Source of the DNA: Purshia tridentata
Taxonomy: Eukaryota; Streptophyta; Magnoliopsida; Rosales; Rosaceae
Direction of reading: 5' to 3'
NCBI GenBank assembly: GCA_003254885.1
Contig: QANT01001927.1
Coordinates: 1 to 64,000, forward strand
Length of the DNA: 64,000 nucleotides
Under the pieces are notes generated by a model. The model did no database searches. It was given only the letters and a program-made list of their open reading frames with translations, and was not told the origin of the DNA. The position numbers and the translations under genes are program-made. Positions 35,542 to 49,800 of this stretch are shown here, one piece after another (position 1 is the first letter of the stretch; each line of letters starts with the position of its first letter).

Positions 35542-38500
35542 ATTACGGATTAATTCATGGAGGATTATTTGAATAGTATATACAAAGCATTCCCTTCGGA
35601 TTGAAGAAGGGAATTCATACAACTCTAGTTAAAAACGTAAATAAAACTAACACAAGCATTGGAAATTGCATAATATTGTCCGACTCATATGAATATGAAA
35701 AAATATTTTAAGTGTCAAAATGAGTGGTTTGAATAGTCTTTTACATTAGAGAGTAGAGAGTCTTCTTTGTAAAATAACAATGTGAAATTCTTTCCCTTAT
35801 AATTAAGGGTACCATGTTCCATTTGTAACATTTCAATGTGAGATCTCATTTATGCCAAATACAACATTCTCTCTCTCTCAAAATGTGTGGCCTAAAATTA
35901 TTTACAATTAAGATCATAATTACTGGCCGCAACTTAAGACAAAAACAGGAGAAATAATTTGGAAATGAAAGATCGATGGAAAATGAATTTGCTACTTTTG
36001 CCCCAAAACCAATTAAATGTGGCAAGATGCGATGGGAATAAAAGAAGTATTGATTCAAAGGCTCACATCACAATCTTACCAATAATGACATGTAAAAGAA
36101 CAAAATCAGCACATATTCCATGCACTGAGAAAATGAGTGACAAATGCATGACAAAAAATTTTGACGTACGCAAACCAACATTCTTAATACATGTAATAAG
36201 AGCCGAGAGGAACCTAAAAATTATTGATAATAGACATGTCACCAACACAAGTGCGACAAAAAAAGGTACATTCTTTTATTTAGATAACGATGTATGTGAA
36301 TTGTGAGAGGATCTCGTATATCACTGATATTACACATGCCATCAAGACAATAAAGTTGAGAGGACAATCGATCATATAGATCTCTCATACATGACTTACC
36401 TTGCAGCACACGTGTACTATGGATCTCACTACTACATAATGTACCTTATATACATATTGTGAGATAGAGATCATGCACATGTCTCATTATAAGAGGCAGA
36501 AAAACGGATATTATTACATGGAAATGTTTGAGTATTCATCTCAAAACAATTTGATTATAGATGAAAGGACTCAAGCTCTTATATTCTGTGCAAGACTCAG
36601 ACTTTTCGATTTAGAATTCTATATCTTCCGACATGTCACACTCACATGCAGCTGAATTGAATGAAATATGTTAAATCAATTATATATATTGAATGACGCA
36701 GAGCACATGCAGCTGAGTTGGTTGGGCCCAACACAGAGTAACTCTCAACGTGAGATTCTATTTTTAACACACTCCCTCACACATTGTATAGCTGAGTTAA
36801 ATACGTTAACAAATTATACCGGATAAAATAGAGCACTTGTTGGCTTGAATTGAAACGTGTATTGTTTGCTCTGATAAGGTGTAAAAGTTAGATCGAATAT
36901 CTAAAACTTCACAACTAGTTGGCAATGAGTGAAAAGAAAAGTGATATTAATATTAATTGTTATGCACGATTACAAACTATCAATCTGAGAATTTATTCTC
37001 AATTCTATTAAAAATAAAAAATAAAAAATTTATTCATATCCTAAGAACAGAAACATTGACATATATTCTTATATATTAATGTGGAAAATATACCAGATTT
37101 TGGAATTATAATCACTATCAAATCACATCCATAATTGCGAACTCAAATCAATGATTCATTTTGATCGAACTCTTGGGGCATACTAATATAGTCATATCAT
37201 TAGTTGATGCTATAATAATGAGACGAATGTTAATTATTACTGATCTTGATTCTATCAATCAACTCATGAGGAATTTTAAAGCTTTATTCCTAGTTCGAAA
37301 GGGATCCGAGATTTATTTATTTTTTATTTCTTAGAATTTATTGATCATCAAATTGCACTTCATTTGAGAACACGTACGACTTAATAACAGTACTGCTCTA
37401 GAAAGAGCACAGAAAGCATCCTGAAGATAATTTAAATAATTAGTTTCCATTTTGCAATGGATTCATTTGACAACTATATGGATGGAAGATGACCCAATTA
37501 TAATGGAGAATGCCATTTCCCATATTATAAACCCAATTATAGAGATAGATTTTGATTATGAATCGTGTAATTGCTGGCATATGTGACTCGATACAAGTTA
37601 TGCATAAAATGTGAATTAATGAAATTAATTTCATGTAAAAAAGGTGGTTTAGTAGTAATATAAGTTCAGTAATCTACTACTAAATAAAGCTCAACACTTT
37701 ATCTAAATGGTTAAGTTAAGAAAGAATCATTATAAATAGTGTGTCTCATTCTTTTTCCCCTTTCTCTCACCTTTGATATCTCTCTTGTCACTTCTCTTTC
37801 CAATTTCTTCGCTATCAATCTTTAATGTATTCATGACTAAAAAAAAAAAAATCTTTAATATAAATAAATAAAAACACAAAATAACATTGTTACTCTTATT
37901 CTCTTCCATGATAAAACTATCCTTACACATTCTATATCATATCCTACCCTTATTGCTTGTTGAATATATTCATTACTTCTCCAATCTAGCTCTACATGCA
38001 TCAATTAATCCTTTACATTTGCAAAACTAACCTCTCTACTTGAAAGAAAAATTAGTATGGTTCACAATTCACAAATGTCTAGTCAATAGATGAGAACCTG
38101 CTTCTTGCCTATGCTATATAATTAATGCTTGTACTTTACCCCTAATTTACATATAAGTAGAAGTTAATTAAATATTTAAACCCTCTTGATGTGATCTCTC
38201 CATAGATTAGACTTTTCTATGTGCATTACAGCTTTGCAAATTAAACAAATAAAGTTATATAGTTTGCTTGAGCTGCATTAGCTATTAGCTTTAAAAGTTG
38301 GAAAGCTCCAGCCTCCAAATTTGTCTACATATATAATATTGCTTGGATATTTTTATAAAAAATTCAAAAAGTTCCAACTTAAACCATTGCATCCTTTAAT
38401 AAATATACAATTAAAGAAGTGAATTAATTAATCTCCAATAACAGAGTAGTGCCAAACAGCATATTATGGTCTGTTTTAAACAAATGATCATCACAATTAG

Positions 38501-38950
38501 TATCAACCCATTTTTCTAATTGACAATGATTCTTTGTTGAGTGTAGGAAAAGGAAGGAGTTGACAAGGGAAAAGTTCTCCTAAAAAATATATGATTTTCC
38601 ATAAAGTATGGAAAACTTGCCCAATTGCTCCTATGCATGTTGACCTAGTCAAAGGCATGAGATGCTGCCATTTACTACCGTTTGCCATGCCAGCAGTATT
38701 TTTAGAGATTTTAATTAGTCAACTATTTTAATACAGGATAAAAGAGTTTGAGTCACCATCTTTTACCAATATTTTTTTGTGTTGATTTTGTCTAAGATTA
38801 GGTTGTTTTAGGTTTCTATATATATGATATTTATAATGTAAATTTTAAATACTTGAATTCAAAATGCTTTACTATTAAATCTCAAAATTAAAAATTTTGG
38901 ACATAAGTAGGATATTCGTAAAAAAAAAAAAAAGACTTGTGGATAATTCT

Positions 38951-38951
38951 N
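38951..38951. other. Undetermined base at a likely assembly joint
   Basis: The single N lies between two copies of a poly-A tract followed by 'gacttgtggataattct'. Both sides look like the same locus read twice. Confidence 0.7.
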
Positions 38952-40940
38952 AAAAAAAAAAAAAAAAAAGACTTGTGGATAATTCTATTTAAAGGTGTTA
39001 ATGTAATTACTTGCATAAATGTTTATATATGTATAATGTATTCGTGAATGACTGAATAGTTGATGGAAGTAAAGTTTGTAGTAAGTCACTAGATCCCACA
39101 ACCATCAATATTTTAATCACATGCGTGCACATGAATGATTAACACTAGTTTTTCTTGAATTTACTTTTATTACACTGGTACATATTTTGAGTAGTGTCAT
39201 ATGTGTCATATTATTAATCTAGGTGATGTAGGACTGTAGTGAGAGCATCAAGCAGGGTACATGAAAGATAAGGATGGCTTTAAAGGTTCAAATCTTAGTA
39301 ATAGAATTCATGATTTCTCTTTATTATATAAGAAAAAAATAGAGGTACAACCCTAGCCTTATCATCACCCTACAAAAAGAGAATAATTCAATGTGGGATT
39401 GGGGACATAAAAGATTTTCACAATGGTAAAGGGAAGAAGCAAAGAAATGAAAAGAAAAGTTTAAGCAAACTCAAAGCTCTAAGCTTGGGAGATATTGGAA
39501 TTAAACCTTGTTGCATTAATTTGCACAACACCATGTTGCATGAACTCTGCATCTTATAGGGTTGTGACCAAACATAGTGGTGCATTATGGGCCTTGGAGC
39601 CTAATTTATTCTCTATGGAGCCCCTCTTTCTGAGTAATATATTGGTGGTTCTTTTTGTCAAAATTGATCCTGTGGAGCATGGCCAAAAAAAAAAAAATTT
39701 ATTCTGTGGAGACCAGGATTTATTCCTCTGTGGCACCTTTTGAGTGACCAACCACAAATTAATTTCTGTAAAAATTGTTTAACAAAAAAAACCAGAAAAT
39801 AATATAAATTTGTATATGGGTAATTGAGGTGAAAGTAGCATTGGAAAATACTTTAGTTCCAATCAAAATTTTTGGCTATAAGAAATCTGCAAATTGCTAC
39901 AGAAAAAGGGGTTGCAAAAGCCTTTCAAACATATTTTTTAACATAAAAACTTAAATTTGACAAAAAAAAAAACCTTAAAAATAAGTTAAAATGATAAAAA
40001 AGAATAGTTTTTGAAATTTCCCCACCATTAGAATTATACAAATAAAAGCCTACATTTACAATAAATACTCAAAAATACAACCAAAAAAAAAAATATAAAC
40101 AACAAATATTCAAATGGATAAAAGTCTACATTTAATACAAAAAGCTCTTGATAATAGAATATAGCAAATTTTTTAAGTCTACATTTAATACAAAAAGCTC
40201 TTGATATATAGCAAATTTTTTTTTTATATCAAAAAAATCGGGCAAACAATCTACAAAATCAAGCTGTAAAGTTTGTTTGAACTCAACAGAAATATCATGG
40301 AAGAGGAGGTCCAGTTTTGGGGTCCAGGATTAATACTGTTTTTATTATGGTTTTGGCGTCTGAAATGAATATAAACAGACAAAACTTTCAAAAGGTGGGG
40401 TTTGTAGTGGCAAGCAAGAAAGTAAGAAAGGAGATGCAAGGAGAGAAGGAAAGTTCACATGCTTTTACCTCTCTCTTCCATATAAGAAATCCAGGTTTGT
40501 GATCTTTGCACAAATCTTTTTAGAGATATTAAGTTATTAAGAATATAATATATATGTCTGGGTGTCAATTTATGTATAAACAATTAGAAGAGGATTAAAC
40601 TTTAAAGTAAGATAGGAAAAATAGAAGAGAAGAGAGAGAAACCTGGAACCCAGTTCTCAGTTCTCAGACCCTGCTTCAGTTTCTTGGTTCTTTTCCATAG
40701 TTGAGATTTTTCACTTGTTTATCATAAAGATTAAATTCATTAAATTGGACACTAGAAACTTTACTTCTGGTTAATGGGTATCCATCAATCATGACAAATT
40801 CATTAACTAATGATTGAGAAAAGATATTTTCTTTTACAAACTGGGGATTATTCTTTCTTGTTTTCAGTAATATTCTTTTCAGTTTTTGCTGTTGCTGTTG
40901 GGCTTGCTTTATTTTCTGGCCACTGCCCACAAGCATAGAT

Positions 40941-40942
40941 TC

Positions 40943-40975
<33 letters not shown>
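40941..40975. repeat. (TC)n microsatellite upstream of the thioesterase gene
   Basis: A near-perfect CT run of about 33 bp lies within 380 bp of the thioesterase start codon. Pyrimidine tracts like this are common near plant transcription starts. Confidence 0.85.
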
Positions 40976-41205
40976 GTTGCCAGAGCTCTCAGTAATGGAT
41001 GAATGTGCTCTACCATGGCTTGGATTCTCTCTGCTATCTTGCTTTTGTCCTTTTCTTTACGTCTCCTTTTCATTGATGCTTTCTCTTTCTCTCTTTTTGA
41101 GTTTCTAGGCGGTTTTTGGCGCAGTGTGTAGCTGGTGCACACCTCTCATACATAGTGATGCATATTCACACATGTTTTATTCCATTTCTCTCACTGTCCA
41201 TTTGG

Positions 41206-41216
41206 CTATAAATACA
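41206..41216 (+). promoter_or_regulatory. TATA box of the thioesterase gene
   Basis: CTATAAATACA is a close match to the plant TATA consensus and lies about 100 bp before the ATG at 41315. This leaves room for a short leader beginning near 41240. Confidence 0.6.
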
Positions 41217-41314
41217 CCTTGTCATTCTGGGTTTTCTCATTGCAGTACCAGAGTACCTTCTTCTAACTCATTGCAATAGGTGGATTGTTTAGCACAGTTA
41301 CCCAAAAGGAAAAG

Positions 41315-44300
41315 ATGAGCTATTCCCATTCTAATATGTGTTCTGGTTTGTTTCTCACTTAGCACAGCTCCTTTCATTGTCTGTATTTGCTTAGTCTAGA
41401 TAGCTATCAGTTGTGGGAAACTCTTTCTGACTGCTGTGAGAGTGTGATTAGTTGTTTACTGTATTTCATTCAATTAGGAAACTTAGTTTTATATTTATTT
41501 TTGCAAGTTTTTTATTCTTATGGTCAATTGATACTAATGCAAATGAATGCTGATTTTCGGGGTTAATTGTTCACCTTAAACTTGTATGGCTGCTTAGTAG
41601 CGACTTTTTGTTGACAAAATTTCAGGTAGCAGAACTGCTAAAAGAACAGTTGAGTTCGGCAGGACACATGTGGTGAGGCCCAAAGGGAAACATCAAGCAA
41701 CAATAATCTGGCTACATGGACTTGGGGATAATGGCTCAAGGTATTGTTGCTAATTCCCATTTGTATTCTTTTGCATTTTTGTGAGTGATATATTATGCAT
41801 TGTTGTGATTTTGTCTGTGAAAAAACTTCTCTTGAAGTCCTACTCTATCCTTTAAAGGAAAAATAAATAATATAAAACCTTTGACAATTATATTTTAGCC
41901 CAAGAGAGAGCTTTGAAATATGACTAGCATGTATTCATACTCAGCTGTGGGAGATAACAGTCTTCAAAATTTAGTTCATAATAGAATTTGAGTATTCAAG
42001 CATCGTTTTCCATAATACAACCAAACTATAAACCTTCTTTTTACTTTATCATGACACAGTTTGGCGAGAACTCAAAATTATATAATTTGTATATATTTGG
42101 TGTTTATTCCCTGACTTGTCATTGACAGTTGATGGAATTCCATTCCTTTTCTTTTGTATCAAGTACATGCCCTGTACTGGAAGGATGGACTTTTAGGTTA
42201 CATATACAAGAAAAACAAACGTGTCAAGAATGTCAACATCTCTGCATGATGCTCTATAATTTGAGGGGTTGGGGGTCCATACAATAAAATTTTCAATATT
42301 GAGTATCTTTTTCAGTGAGATTCTTATTCGAATCAATTCGATTAAGAGAGAAGCAGCACCATGAGATTATTATGATATGATTGTTTGTCCACTTTACTCT
42401 ATCTTATTGATGCTATGCTTAATTTGGGAAGCCTTCATTTGGAAATAGTATATGCCAAATTCATGAATGGGTGGCCACAAGTATACCTTGTTCTCCAAGT
42501 GGGGAACTAGAAATTCACTTTGGCCACAAATATACATGTTGGATGTAGTAAGTATGGATTTTCTACAAATTCCAATTGTTTCATGATCAACAATGAACTG
42601 GTTTTGTTCCATTTATTCTCAAATAACTTCTGAACAATTATTTCCAAATTTTTGGTTTCTTTGCTTGTGGTGCTGCTTTGTCAAATAGTGTGCTCCCAGT
42701 TTTATCTAGGTAAAATTATTAAGCAGTTCCATAGCGGCTGCATGCCACTTTAAAAGAGCTGCTCAGGCTCTCTCTGCAATTTCAACTTTTCTTTAGCTAT
42801 TGAATTGTCAAAGACTTGCATGTCTATTTTATTTCTGGTGGAATCTCTAAGACTTACATGTCTATTTCCTGCTCCTTCTGGTTGCAGCGCATCTCAGCTC
42901 TTGGAATCTCTTTCTCTTCCAAATGTAAGCATATATGTGTCGCCAACTATTTGTAAGCTTTATATGTCCCTTAACATATTCATATGTGACTACTTCCTTT
43001 AACCTTAAATATTTAACTATGAAACAGATTAAATGGATCTGCCCAACTGCTCCTACCCGTCCTGTGGCTATTCTCGGTGGTTTTCCTTGTACCGCATGTA
43101 AGATCATATTTTGGTTAGGTGAATAAATTTTAGGTGTATTCGTATCTCTACAAATCTTATTATAACAAAAAAAAAAACCTTTATCTTTTCAGAAGAAGTC
43201 CAAGCTTTTTGTGATGCTCTGATGTTGATAAAATCTTCTGAATTGTTATGTGATTCCTTATCAGGGTTTGAAATGGGAGAGCTTTCAGAAGATGGTCCAG
43301 ATGATTGGGAGAGTTTAGATGCTTCCGCAGCACATGTTGCGAACTTGTTGTCAACTGAGCCAGCTGATGGTACTCTCAAGGCTAAATTATTTGAAAATGA
43401 TTAACTTCTTGGGATTTTTTTGTTCCCTTTCTTGCAATTCATCATGGTTAAAACCTGCAGAAATTTTCAAGAAATTGTTCCCAAACAGCAAGAAAACCAC
43501 CTTATAGTCAATCATCAAATTTTCTTATACACACACAACAATTTTTTTTGAAACCTTACCGCTTTTCCTTATACCTGAAGTCTTTATACTTCTTATTTGC
43601 ATGCTAGGCTATGCCCATGTCAGTTTTCAGGGTTAAGTGTAACACTGTTACATTTTCCAAAAATTAAGTTTAGCATGCTATTACTATAAAAAAGCTATTT
43701 CTGGGGCAATAAATTAAATGATGTGTTAGGTTGATTGTTTTTATTGCTGAAAGTTTCAATAGCATATCACCTTTTCCTGTGACAGTTAAAGTTGGTATTG
43801 GAGGCTTTAGCATGGGTGCTGCAATGGCCCTTTATTCTGCAACTTGTTATGCTATGGGTAGGTATGGAAATGGCAACCCATACCCTCTGAATCTGAAGGC
43901 AGTTGTTGGACTAAGTGGCTGGCTTCCAGGAGCAAGGTATGATTTTGTATAGAGCCTTCTTAAACCAACCCACTCTTGCATGTTATGCTAGTTGTTACTT
44001 GCAATTAACGTTTGTCATCAAATTTGTGCAAATTGAGAGATTCTCTATGTAAATAAAATGAAGTTATGAGGATTAAAGAGCATTACATTTGATTGCATGC
44101 TCAAACTGCTTTCATATGATTTCCCACCTGAAATACAAATAAAATTGGATGGGTCTTTTTTATCTAATAATTGTAAAACATCATAACATAGATGCATTTC
44201 AAAGAGTCCCGTGTTTGATAGTTAAAAGGTTCATGCAGGAACTTAAGGAACAAAATAGAAGGATCACATGAGGCTGCAAGGCGTGCCGCATCATTACCCA

Positions 44301-44728
44301 TTTTTCAATGTCATGGAAACTGTACGTCTCTGTATAATTTTTATGACAATATTGCAATTTGCATTTAACAGTTAATCTGTGAAACTGACTTGACCCTTCT
44401 TATTGTACTATTGTAGGTGATGATGTAGTCCCCTACAAATATGGAGAGAAATCATACCACTGCTTGACTTCAGCAGGATTTCGAAACCTTACATTCAAGC
44501 CCTTTGATGGGTAAAGAACTAAAGATTGAGTTCTATAAGCAAATTAGAACATTTCTTTCTTTCTTTTTTGGCTTTTTTTGCGCCATTCTTAATAGATGAG
44601 ATTTAAGCAGTTTTTCTGAGTATTGGGTTTGACTGTGCAGGCTTGGTCATTATACTATCCCTAAAGAGATGAATGAGGTCTGTAGTTGGCTTACTTCAAG
44701 GCTGGGGCTTGAGGGGTACCGCTCATAA
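41315..44728 (+). CDS. Acyl-protein thioesterase (APT1/2-like carboxylesterase)
   Basis: Nine exons give 257 residues: 41315-41345, 41626-41740, 42888-42924, 43028-43097, 43265-43369, 43786-43936, 44239-44321, 44417-44510, 44641-44728. The short first exon MSYSHSNMCSG is placed by its splice donor and matches the plant family start. Family words include FGRTHVVRPKGKHQATIIWLH and KWICPTAPTRPVAILGGFP. The alpha/beta-hydrolase triad is visible as Ser128 in GGFSMG, Asp199 in CHGNCDD and His232 in GLGHY. Enzymes of this family remove palmitate from S-acylated proteins or act as lysophospholipases. Cytosolic location is likely since there is no signal peptide. Substrates are unknown. It is convergent with the TCX gene. 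Confidence 0.95.
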
Positions 44729-45766
44729 ATCTGACAGTTTCTAGTTGGAGTTAGTGAGGAAGTAGTAGCTAACAATAATGGGTGAGAAACGCACATGTAC
44801 AAGTAGGTAGTATACAGAATGGGGCATGGTGGATATGGTATAGCTAAATTAACTTTCAAATTCCCTTATGTGTTCTGTCTTCCCTACAAATAAAGTTTTG
44901 GGTGTGTTATTTATATTCCACTTGTAAAATGTAGGGAGTAATAATTTTGTTTCGGATGTATTTGGTTTTGGTAGTCATTAATATTATATTATATTATTAA
45001 TTAGCGCAGTTAATCTCTCTCTCTCTCACATTTTATATTTGATGTGTCATGAAAAAAAGCAAAATGGGTACAAATAAGATTACCCTTCAAAAAGATCCAT
45101 TTCAGGCCTAAAAGCATTGTTGCTTGAACTTGAGGTGAGCCATCCTTTCAGTTGCTTGAGATGGAGCTGAACCATTCTCCCTTACAATTCAGATCCCATT
45201 TTTAAAACTCCGGTAAATGTCTACTTGGAATTATATTTAAACAGAAGGTAGCAACTAGCATGATTGTTGGTGAAGTTAATTGACTTAAAGTACAACCATA
45301 TCATCTACTAAGCACAGCTCCATTAGAAAGGCCACCTTTCTTGTTCGCAAACTGAAAATCCATAAAGCAAGGCAGTGGAAGAATCCAAGCAAGCAATTCT
45401 GATTAATATGAAAGAAACCCCAGTAATATTACGATATATCAACAGGATTACAATACAGAGCCGCCAAAACAAAAAAGCAAAAAGAAACATGCAGAGTTGT
45501 CCATGGCATAAATCTGATTCGAAATGATAATTACACTTGCCCCTCTCACCATGGACAGCCTGTTATATTATTATTACCAAAACTTTTACAATGATATCAA
45601 CGACCAAAAAATAAGCACAGCCTCTGGCAACGAGGCTTACCACACTACTGACTGTATAGAGGCAATCTTTGGCTGAGCTTTTGATGTAGGAAGCAGATCA
45701 GTAGCTTGTGTCCTGCAGAAGGCAGTAGGCTGTGTAGGCTATCAATAGTTGCAAAAACCAACAGAG
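44729..45766. other. Convergent 3' regions of the thioesterase and TCX genes
   Basis: This is non-coding and probably shared by the two 3' UTRs. A short CT run lies near 45016. No other gene or repeat was seen. Confidence 0.7.
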
Positions 45767-46823
45767 TCATGAATCACCCAATTCCTTTTGTGCCGTCAAA
45801 TTGTTGTTGGTAGCCTTACATTCATCCCCAATTTCATCGGTACCATCTTTAGAATTTTCACGGTAAGGGGTAAGAGGAGGGAAAGAAGGCATTCCTTGCA
45901 ATATGAATTTGCGGGTACCTCGCAAGCCCGTTGGAGAACTTGACCTTAGCTCGGATCGGGATTGTGGAGGTGAGACACGTTTGTGGTTTGGTGAGCTAGC
46001 TTTTACAGCCATGGCGGAGTTAGAAGTTTCCTTGAGTATCTCAGGTGTATCATCATCCGATATGTCATAACGTTCACCGCCAGAGCTGAGCTCATGGGGG
46101 CCCTTGCTTTCAGATAATTGTGGGTTAAGGATGTCGGGTGAACACCCTATATGTGAGCGACCGCTACCTGATGAATGACGACGACTTGATGGCAATTGGG
46201 CTTGTGAAAAATCTGAAGACTTTCCTATACTTGGCAAAGCTGAAGAAATCACTGTATGTGAACAAGGATGTGACAATGGGGTGAGATTTCTTATATCAGA
46301 AAGTCCGTCCCATGTTGGTGAGTACTGATTGATATTTGCACCCTTGATACAATCAATTCCAGCCTTTACAGTATCCAGCTTCTCAGAAGAGTTGGTTTCC
46401 CACTTTTCAGCTCTGTTATATATTGGTTCTGTAAATGTAGCATTATGGAAGAGTAAGATGTCCCTATCAGTGAAGGATTAAAAGTAAAAAAGAAGAAGAA
46501 AATCATTCTAATGTAAATGTTAAATATTTATTTCATAATAGTAACATTCTGTAAATGTTTCCATGCGTGCCAACTTATTGAAAGCATACTGATTGAAGAC
46601 ACTAATACAAACGGGATTTCTTAGAAACAGGAAGTGTGTAAAGTTTGATTACATTTTATTTAGCAAAGCAAAAGTGTGTAAAAGATGTAAGACAGAACTG
46701 CAAGATTGTCTGTTTCTGCCTTAATGCTCTTATTTGGTGGGAAAGCATATGAGAAGTGTGTATACAATAGATGTTAAGAAGAACAAATTTGGAAATGAAA
46801 GATATCTAAGATCTCTCTCTCTA

Positions 46824-46864
<41 letters not shown>

Positions 46865-49800
46865 TATACATGCATAAAGTCATTTGAATTAATATTGTCC
46901 AACTGTCAGTTGAGACCACTGATAAGGTGGAATCATGTTTGAATGTGCGGTCATGATTGGCAATTTGGAAATATAACATATCAGGCTATCTCTCTAAATG
47001 TGTTTTTGTATAACGTTTCTCCTTTGTTTCATTTTCTCTAGTGGTAAACCAAAATATAATAGTGATGGAAAATCAGATATTAAAATATGCATTTATAACG
47101 CAGACAAAACGTTCCACATTCATAACAAGCAAAGAAAAGCGTGTAATCCAACCTGCCTTAGAGCCAAACGTGTTTTGGCAGCAATCACATCGGCATCCGC
47201 TAGAACATCCAACTTTAGCCTACGAAAGAGGAGGAAAAAAAACACATAACATATCAGGATAAGTTGAGCATATCAACACAAACCAAACTCCTACTCCAAT
47301 TCTTGTTCAAGGAAACTCATTGCTTTTACAAATTATTTAGATGAAAAGTAGGAAAATCAGTAACACATTAATTCAAGAAATTCTATGATGCAAAATTTCA
47401 GGAGGGGGAACCAGAAGGCTTATTATATACTAAAGTTAAAGCTATAAATCACATATACATAGCAACCTGGTAGCATTCACAGTATTTTTTCAGACACTTT
47501 GACTTCTTGCAATTGCAACCTCTCTTGTGTCTGGCTGAGGATGGGGTCATCCAGTTCCCTTCTACCTGCGGAGAGTACTCATGCTCAAAATGCTTTTAAT
47601 TGAGTAACAATAAAAATAAAAAACAAGATATATACTATGACAAGTATTACCCTAAGCTTAGCCGAAGAGTCACTGCCAGGCGTAACAACTTTTGGAGCAA
47701 ATGCAAGTGGATTACGAGATTCAATTTGCTGGCGTGTATCAAGAACTGTGTCCTCAAACTCAGGCTTGTTGTAGCAGTTTTCACATGCACAAGTATCCAG
47801 GCAATAAACTCCAGCTGCAAAGCACTCACAATAACTGCCAATTATGAAGAACAAGCTGAGACAAACTGTATGTGCCCATATACTCAACAAGAACTGTATG
47901 AGCCTGTATTCTCAACAAGAACTGCAGGTGCCTATATTCTCAACAACAACTGTAGGTGCTTATATTCTCAAGAACTGTATGTGCCTATTTATCAACAAGT
48001 TCCTGTATGAATGAAGTTGTTTATAAGGTAAAATATGATGCTATTTCACCGAGGTTTCTATAGGAAAAAAGGTTGACTAAAAGTGAAGCCTAAAAGAACA
48101 ATTAATATACCATCTTGTTTAATGTATCATAGGCATTCCAATATGCTTCTGCAAGTAAGTAATACTACAGGATTCTTTTAAATGTGTGCATTCACATGCT
48201 TCCTATTTACTTACAGTTTCAAGCATTTAGACCTCTTACAGTTGCAACGTTTGCAGCCCTCACTCATGTCTGCAGTTCGCCTCCTAAATGCGTTTAAAAC
48301 ATGAAATTAGGTGAGTCATGTGAAAAAAAAAATGAAGTATTAAACTATTAACACATTGATAATATTGTACTTGCCTTCTCTTTTTGAGGCTCAGCTGGTT
48401 TAACCCCTCAACTTTGTCAGCATCCTGTGAAGCAGACATACCCTCATCACAAGGCGCTGCCTTCTGGTCAACAAGTATCATATGCAGAGAATCACATGGA
48501 GGTCTCATACTATCAGTAAGATGAAAAGTGAAAGAATTCGCCTCTGCAACAGCTTGACTTCCCTGCTGACCATCGCCCGCATGAGAATAAGGTTCTCCAG
48601 ATCCAGATGAAATCAAGCTACTACTTGAGTCCATTGCTATGTTGTTGCTGTTGTCATGCTGTAGCATCAGCTCTGGTGCACTTAGATACCCAGTTGGTTT
48701 CTTGCTTGAAAAGATATCCGAGTTCATGGACGTGGATCTAGCAATGCTATTCAGATGTAAACCAATACCAGAATGAATTGGAACAGAGGTGGCAGAGTTT
48801 CCACCAATTTGGGCAGATGTAACTGACTCATAGGGGTAGGAAAGGAATTGTGAAGTGCCACAGCTAATAGCCCGCGAACTGCTGGAGGCTCTCTCATCAG
48901 AATGAGAAGAAACGAGACTGTTGAAGTTTGTTAGGCTAGAATGTGACCTTAAATTGGCAGTATCATGTGTCAGACTACAACGGCTCTCACTGTTACCAAC
49001 GGTAGTACTCTTGTGAGCTATTGCAGCCTCAAATTGAAGATGCCTACGTATACTGCTTTGGTGTTGACCAGCCTCCTACATTTGAGTACAGAAATTATTC
49101 TATTGCATGTGTGAGTGATTTTTTTGCATACGTACGTAGAAACATGTACACTCATGCAAATGCATACGCACACATAAATGAACAATACAAGATATGATCC
49201 CATGTAAAAGAGGAAGTTAAAGAAAAAAGATGTCAATCTCTAACTATTAATGAAGAAAGAGAAGTATATATATATATATACACACAAACAATTATACATA
49301 TGTGTTGAATATTTCTCGGGTCCGGATGTCCAGAAGTTTCTAACTTCCAAATTCAGATCGTGATGGCGGATCAATCGATACTGTTTATATTGGCCGACCA
49401 ATGAGCACCAACATTCATAGCGATGTCTAGACATAACCATCTGGATAAGAGAATGATTGTGTATATATATATATAAGTACACAATCATTGGTGCTAATTG
49501 GTAGAAGAATATACATATATATATATATATATATTATATACACACACACATATATTCTTCTACGGCTACAGACGAGGAACACTACTTTTGACATGAGAAA
49601 CTTCCAAACTAAGATTAACCCAATAAATTATTACTGGAAGACATAATCACTAAAAAACTAAGAAGAAAGACATATCATGTATAATCTATACCTTGACATA
49701 TCCTTTTATTACTTTTCTCTTGCTCTCATTTAGATCTTCATATGACTGGCAGCCAACATTTTGTTCATCATATTGACAACCTGCACTCTGCAACTTAACA

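Larger units (their letters stand above)
30965..41314. other. Ten-kilobase gene-poor intergenic region
   Basis: This holds the COX5b 3' UTR, then AT-rich DNA with no convincing coding gene. Identified items are a possible degraded retroelement piece (about 33400-34160), a SINE at 34407-34508, an AT microsatellite near 34966-34987, a tandem duplication at 35292-35541, a gap-like N at 38951, and a (TC)n tract at 40941-40975 just before the thioesterase promoter. The rest is simple AT-rich sequence with short chance frames. Confidence 0.6.

Noticed and set aside
36700-36790. Retroelement-end-like phrase 'caacgtgagattctattttt' followed by 'cactccctcacaca'
   Set aside because: It sounds like wording found near some plant repeats, but no paired repeat or boundary is present here.
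39234-39330. Second SINE-like segment with a box B-like word (GGTTCAAATCT)
   Set aside because: Box A is not convincing and no flanking duplication was found.
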